From the NCBI RefSeq assembly GCF_000090795.2, contig NW_003546390.1:42393-106392 (forward strand): a stretch of 64,000 bases of DNA, given 5' to 3'. Positions 60,091 through 64,000 of the stretch are shown here, piece after piece. The stretch comes from Amphimedon queenslandica. Its lineage: Eukaryota; Porifera; Demospongiae; Haplosclerida; Niphatidae. How positions within the stretch are numbered: position 1 is the stretch's first letter; each line of letters begins with the position of its first letter. The position numbers were made by a program, and so were the translations under genes. The notes beneath the pieces are model-generated. The model ran no database searches and was not told the DNA's origin. It worked only from the letters and a program-made list of their open reading frames with translations.

Positions 60091-62691
60091 CTAGTTCCAG
60101 TGGAGTACGTCACAGTACTGGTAGAGTCTTTGATCAGCATGAACGAGCTCTTTGTGAACTTGAGCAAATGTCTTCCTTTCTTTTGACCAACACAACTTAA
60201 CAATGACAGAGAATACTCTCTCCGGGCAGGTCTCTGGTTTCTCAAGTAGGACACAGTTAAAACCTTTGAGTGCATTATCAATGACTTCCTGATCCGTCAT
60301 GAAGGAGTAAGGGTAGTCCCTTGACATCATGTATATCTCCCATACTGTCACACCGAATGCCCACAGGTCAGTGACCTCTGAGAACTTGCCATAAAAACAC
60401 TCTTTAGCCATCCATCGTATCGGCATCTTGGCTTTACCAGAAACCTTGTAATAAGAAGAATCGTAGAGATTACGACTGAGACCAAAATCACCAACTTTGA
60501 CAATGTAGTCCGGACCAACAAGGATGTTTCGTGAAGCGAGGTCTCTATGAATGAAATTACGAGAAGAGAGATAGGACATTCCGTTAGCTACCTGGATACA
60601 GAATGAAAGGAGGATATTGGGACTTAGTTCATTCTCTTCTGGAGGATGAGAGTCAGTGAAACTGTGATCCATTAAGAACTTATTCAAATCACCATTCTCC
60701 ATATACTCCATCACTATGAACTGCTCTTGACAACTTTCAGCACTAACGGCTAAAAGGCGGACCACATTATTATGATCCAGCTGGGACATGAACTTTATTT
60801 CTTTCTTTAAGGCAATTATTGATTCATCACTTTGATTCTCTCTGATCTTTTTCACAGCGACTCGAACTGTTGCAAACTTATCATCATCAGTCTTATCCAA
60901 CCTCAAATCCTTAAGACTCAGTCCAATGGTCTTAGCTAACACAACTTCTCCAAACTGTCCTGTCCCAAGCAGAGCTATCTCCTCAAAGCTCTCATTCTTT
61001 ATTCTCATGACTTTATTCACTTTTGGCTTTGCATATATCACATCATCATCATCTGCTGGTGGATTTGTTTCTTCTGGTATGTCTGGTATATCATAAAGGA
61101 CATCTGTTAATGTGTTTCTTTGAAATAAAGGAATATCATTTTCTGGTATGAAATCTGTTTCATCATTTCCTTCTGATCTAAAGCTGCTTTTGTTGTTAGC
61201 AGTAATGTTATAACTGATCTTATACATTGGTACTTGAAGAGATCTGTTGGCACATCTCTTTCTACACTTCACCAGGACTATAGTGAGGAGGATCAAACCA
61301 ACTATGATGAACGCTACAATTCCTAATGATACTGACAAACCAACAACAACTGTATCCAGGCCTCCATTAGCAACTGCAGGAGTAGTTTGAATAATTGTAC
61401 TGCTGGGTATAAATGCTACAGTAATACTTGTTGTGGTGAAAGCAGGTGAATTGGTTGTACCTGTGTAAGTAAACAAGGAATGGAGAAATGATGTGTACTT
61501 GGACTACACAATGGTTTGTTTGGACTCTGTGTAGGTGTAGGTTGCTTTTATTAGAAGTTTTGATAATAAGTATATGCACATATAGCTTGTTATTTCAACA
61601 TTAATGGAACAACATGAAAGCAATTAATGAACACTTACCAGTAGCAGTGGCAATGGATGCACTACTCGAGGAGATGGTATTACTGGTTGAAGATGAAACT
61701 ATAAAATACAGTAAATATTATTTAAAATATATAAGTATTTTACTTCTTATTTGAATAATTTTTGATGCCGTACTCCCAGCAGTACTATTAGCAGTACAAG
61801 TGTAGTTTCCTTCATTAGAGTAAGAGAGTCCATTAATGTTCAGTATACTAGTTCTGGTAGCATCTTCAACGAATAATTCATCAGTTATAGGTATAGTATT
61901 ATTGAATAGCCAGTTCCAGTGAAATGATCCATTATTGAGTACAGTACAGTTGATACTGATTGAAGACTGAATGTTATCTGGCCCTAATGTCACTACACTG
62001 ATACTACCATCCTTAAATACAATATCTTCCATTGGAGCAGATACAGGACTACCTGTTAATAATAATATAATAATACATCAACCACACATTAAGTATCTTA
62101 CCAGCAAATAACTGAACTTCACTGACTAAAAACCAATTGATTCTACTGTTGGATGGGAATATGAAATCAATCTGAACTGTTATCAATTTTTGATTTAGGT
62201 GTAATGTGACAGTTCTCAGTTGAGAGTCAGTTAGTGTCAGTTCATCATTATTAGAGAAGAAATAAGGAACAGGAGGTAAGCTTATTGATTGTAGAACCTT
62301 TAACTGAGGCAGTCCAATACCGTCAGCAGGAGAATTGAAAAAATACAGTACTACTGTTGATACTCTGGTACTGGTAGTGACCTGGAAAGTCACTCTACTG
62401 TTATTTTGACTAAAAGCAAAGAATTTTCCTAATTGACCATTGAGTGAATCCATTGGACCAAAGTCTCCATTGATTAGTTTAGAAGTAGAGTTAAAACAAA
62501 CCACTAGAGTAGGACAGTTAGGATCAGTTGTAGTGAGATTAGATCCATCAAAGGAAGCTGGGTTAGTCACATCATACACAGCTGAAACTAAAAAATATTA
62601 AATTGAATCTAAAGCTGATGTTCAATCACTTACTCTGAGAAGAAACCTTGACAGTAAAAAGAGACAAGAAGACAACAACTATCAACTCCAT
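60091..62691 (-). CDS. Receptor tyrosine kinase 4: signal, N-terminal beta domain, Ig, TM, kinase
   Basis: Signal exon from 62691 (MELIVVVFLSLFTVKVSSQ). Next exon about 62590-62102: VYDVTNPASFDGSNL...VVCFNSTSKLINGD...VQIDFIFPSNSRINWFLVSE, a domain that may be a discoidin/galactose-binding-type sandwich (inference). Ig exon about 62052-61745 (SPVSAPMEDIVFKDGS, INCTVLNNGS, NEGNYTCTAN), then a short Ser/Thr stalk exon. The TM/kinase exon is 61460-60091: helix VVGLSVSLGIVAFIIVGLIL, juxtamembrane DDVIYAKPK, GTGQFGEVVLA, VAVKKIR, FIHRDLASRNILVG, GDFGLSRNLYDSSYYKVSG, MPIRWMAKECFYG, TDLWAFGVTVWEIY. Catalytic residues are intact; the usual SDVW is TDLW. The kinase is highly similar to RTK5 next door. 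Confidence 0.86.
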
Positions 62692-62970
62692 GTTATTATT
62701 CCTAAGCACCTGCTGCTGCTAGCCTCCTGACGGCTGACCTTATAACTACTAGATAAACAATCAGTAATGTTTATCATTAGCAGTTTAGACTAATTTATGC
62801 TAAAAGCATCAATTAAATAAAAAAATACACAAGACAGACTAAAAATACATTAATAATAATAACAACAATAATAACAATAATAACAATAATAATAAAACAC
62901 ACACACAGCATGAAAAATAGAGAAAAATGAAAGACAAAAATACAAATAATGCAGTTATTATTATCATTAT
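62692..62970. other. Spacer between RTK4 start and RTK5 stop
   Basis: About 280 bases, AT-rich with an AAT/AAC simple-sequence tract near 62851-62893 and a CA run. No gene. Confidence 0.5.
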
Positions 62971-64000
62971 CTAACTGGAATACAGAGTCTTTTCTACGTT
63001 AACCAAAGAGCTGTATATATCAGCGAATCCTCCCCTCTCTTCAGTCTGATACTCCCAGCACAACTTCTTAATGATATTGTAAACTGCTTGAGGACACGTT
63101 GTAGGTCGAGTGGGAAGGACCCGGTACTGACCTTTAAGAGCATCATCAAGCACTTCAGCATCCGTCAGTTGATGGTAAGGAACATCACGGGACATGTTAT
63201 AGACCTCCCATACCATTATACCGTACGCCCACACATCAGACTTCTCTGAGAACTTCCCGTAAAAGCATTCGGTTGACATCCATCGTATCGGCATCTTAGC
63301 TTTACCAGAAACCTTGTAATAAACTGAATCATAGAGATTACGACTGAGACCAAAATCACCAACTTTAACGACGTTATCTCTACCGACGAGAATATTACGA
63401 GTTGCAAGATCTCTATGAATATAATTACATGAGGCAAGATAGGACATTCCATTAGCAATCTGGATACACATGGAGAGGAGGATATTAGGACTGAGGTATG
63501 ACTCAGGAGGAGGATGGGACTCAGTGAAGGTGTGGTTGAGCAGGTGCTGATTCAAGTCACCATTCTCCATATACTCCATCACTATGAACTGCTCTTGGCA
63601 ACTTTCAGCACTAACTGCTAAAAGGCGGACCACATTATCATGATCCAGCTGGGACATGAACTTTACTTCTTTCTGAAACGCCTCCAGAGCCATTTTGTCC
63701 TGATCTTCTCTGACCTTTTTGACAGCAACTTTAATAGAAATGGATCTGTCATCATTGGTAGAGCTGAGGCGTAAATCCTTAAGACTTAGATCGATGGTAG
63801 TCGCAAGAATGACTTCACCGAAATTACCAACCCCAAGCATTTCAATGACATTGAGATTATCAATTGTGACTTCAGTTATTGTGTTCAATACTTTGCTTGG
63901 CTCTGCATAAATGGCTCCGTCAATGTAATCTGCTGACTCTGTGAATTTAAAAGGATCGGTCTTACCATAATAAATAGGATTATTGACGTTTAGCTCATCT
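62971..64000 (-). CDS. Receptor tyrosine kinase 5, kinase part, runs off the right edge
   Basis: C-terminal part of an RTK. The open frame continues to the window end, with YIDGAIYAEPSKVLNTITEV before the kinase. Kinase: GVGNFGEVILA, VAVKKVR, YMENGDLNQHLLNH, YIHRDLATRNILVG, GDFGLSRNLYDSVYYKVSG, MPIRWMSTECFYG, SDVWAYGIMVWEVY; ends VEKTLYSS at 62971. Long stretches are identical to RTK4 (VVRLLAVSAESCQEQFIVME), so the two are recent tandem duplicates or exchange sequence. TM and ectodomain lie outside the window. Confidence 0.87.
   Translation of the reverse strand, partial: DELNVNNPIYYGKTDPFKFTESADYIDGAIYAEPSKVLNTITEVTIDNLNVIEMLGVGNFGEVILATTIDLSLKDLRLSSTNDDRSISIKVAVKKVREDQDKMALEAFQKEVKFMSQLDHDNVVRLLAVSAESCQEQFIVMEYMENGDLNQHLLNHTFTESHPPPESYLSPNILLSMCIQIANGMSYLASCNYIHRDLATRNILVGRDNVVKVGDFGLSRNLYDSVYYKVSGKAKMPIRWMSTECFYGKFSEKSDVWAYGIMVWEVYNMSRDVPYHQLTDAEVLDDALKGQYRVLPTRPTTCPQAVYNIIKKLCWEYQTEERGGFADIYSSLVNVEKTLYSS

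Overview
The window reads as nuclear DNA of a demosponge, most likely Amphimedon queenslandica or a close relative. This is inferred from AT-rich, intron-dense but very compact genes, a many-domain SRCR receptor, a tandem cluster of DDR-like receptor tyrosine kinases (RTKs) with Ig ectodomains, and animal-specific genes (p53 family, ATG5, WASHC3, GTF3C5, mitochondrial ribosomal proteins). No prokaryotic, CRISPR or viral content was seen. One 20-base N gap lies at 22113-22132.

Layout. 1-22112: a secreted 14-domain SRCR gene (minus), DHODH (plus), and an ABCC10/MRP7-type ABC transporter (minus) whose second nucleotide-binding domain stops after Walker A at a satellite array. A Rab-like GTPase gene with no introns sits inside an ABCC10 intron. 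The block made of the ABCC10 5' exons plus the SRCR 3' exons occurs almost identically at 1-2690 and 17531-20180, with a third, shorter copy at about 20361-22112; the junctions fall in (TAA)n tracts. 22133-26320: a tyrosine/aspartate/arginine-rich, possibly Sec16-like gene cut off at the gap, divergently paired with a complete p53-family gene. 26466-31045: three tandem paralogous membrane proteins, with a relic of the last p53 exon between the first two. 31221-38911: housekeeping genes GTF3C5, MRPS31, MRPL47, WASHC3 and ATG5, with two short head-to-head promoters. 39426-41129: two tandem short membrane/coiled-coil genes. 41764-64000: a receptor locus with five RTK genes, a kinase-less Ig receptor, a small separate transmembrane exon, and a large beta-helix-like multi-pass membrane protein.

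A dispersed 177-188 base satellite family runs through introns and spacers (10.4-12.0 kb, 16.7, 22.1, 32.9, 37.0, 43.5-44.6, 52.8 and 56.6 kb). One subfamily carries a perfect palindrome whose arms covary between copies.

The most unusual part is the RTK locus. Each transmembrane-plus-juxtamembrane-plus-kinase module is one exon; in four of them the acceptor is visible and has phase 1, and the fifth runs off the window. Two modules have no visible ectodomain exons. RTK1 could be joined in frame to the signal and Ig exons of RTK2, so the locus may work as interchangeable receptor cassettes. A near-identical Ig half-exon is shared, in inverted orientation, by an RTK and the kinase-less receptor.
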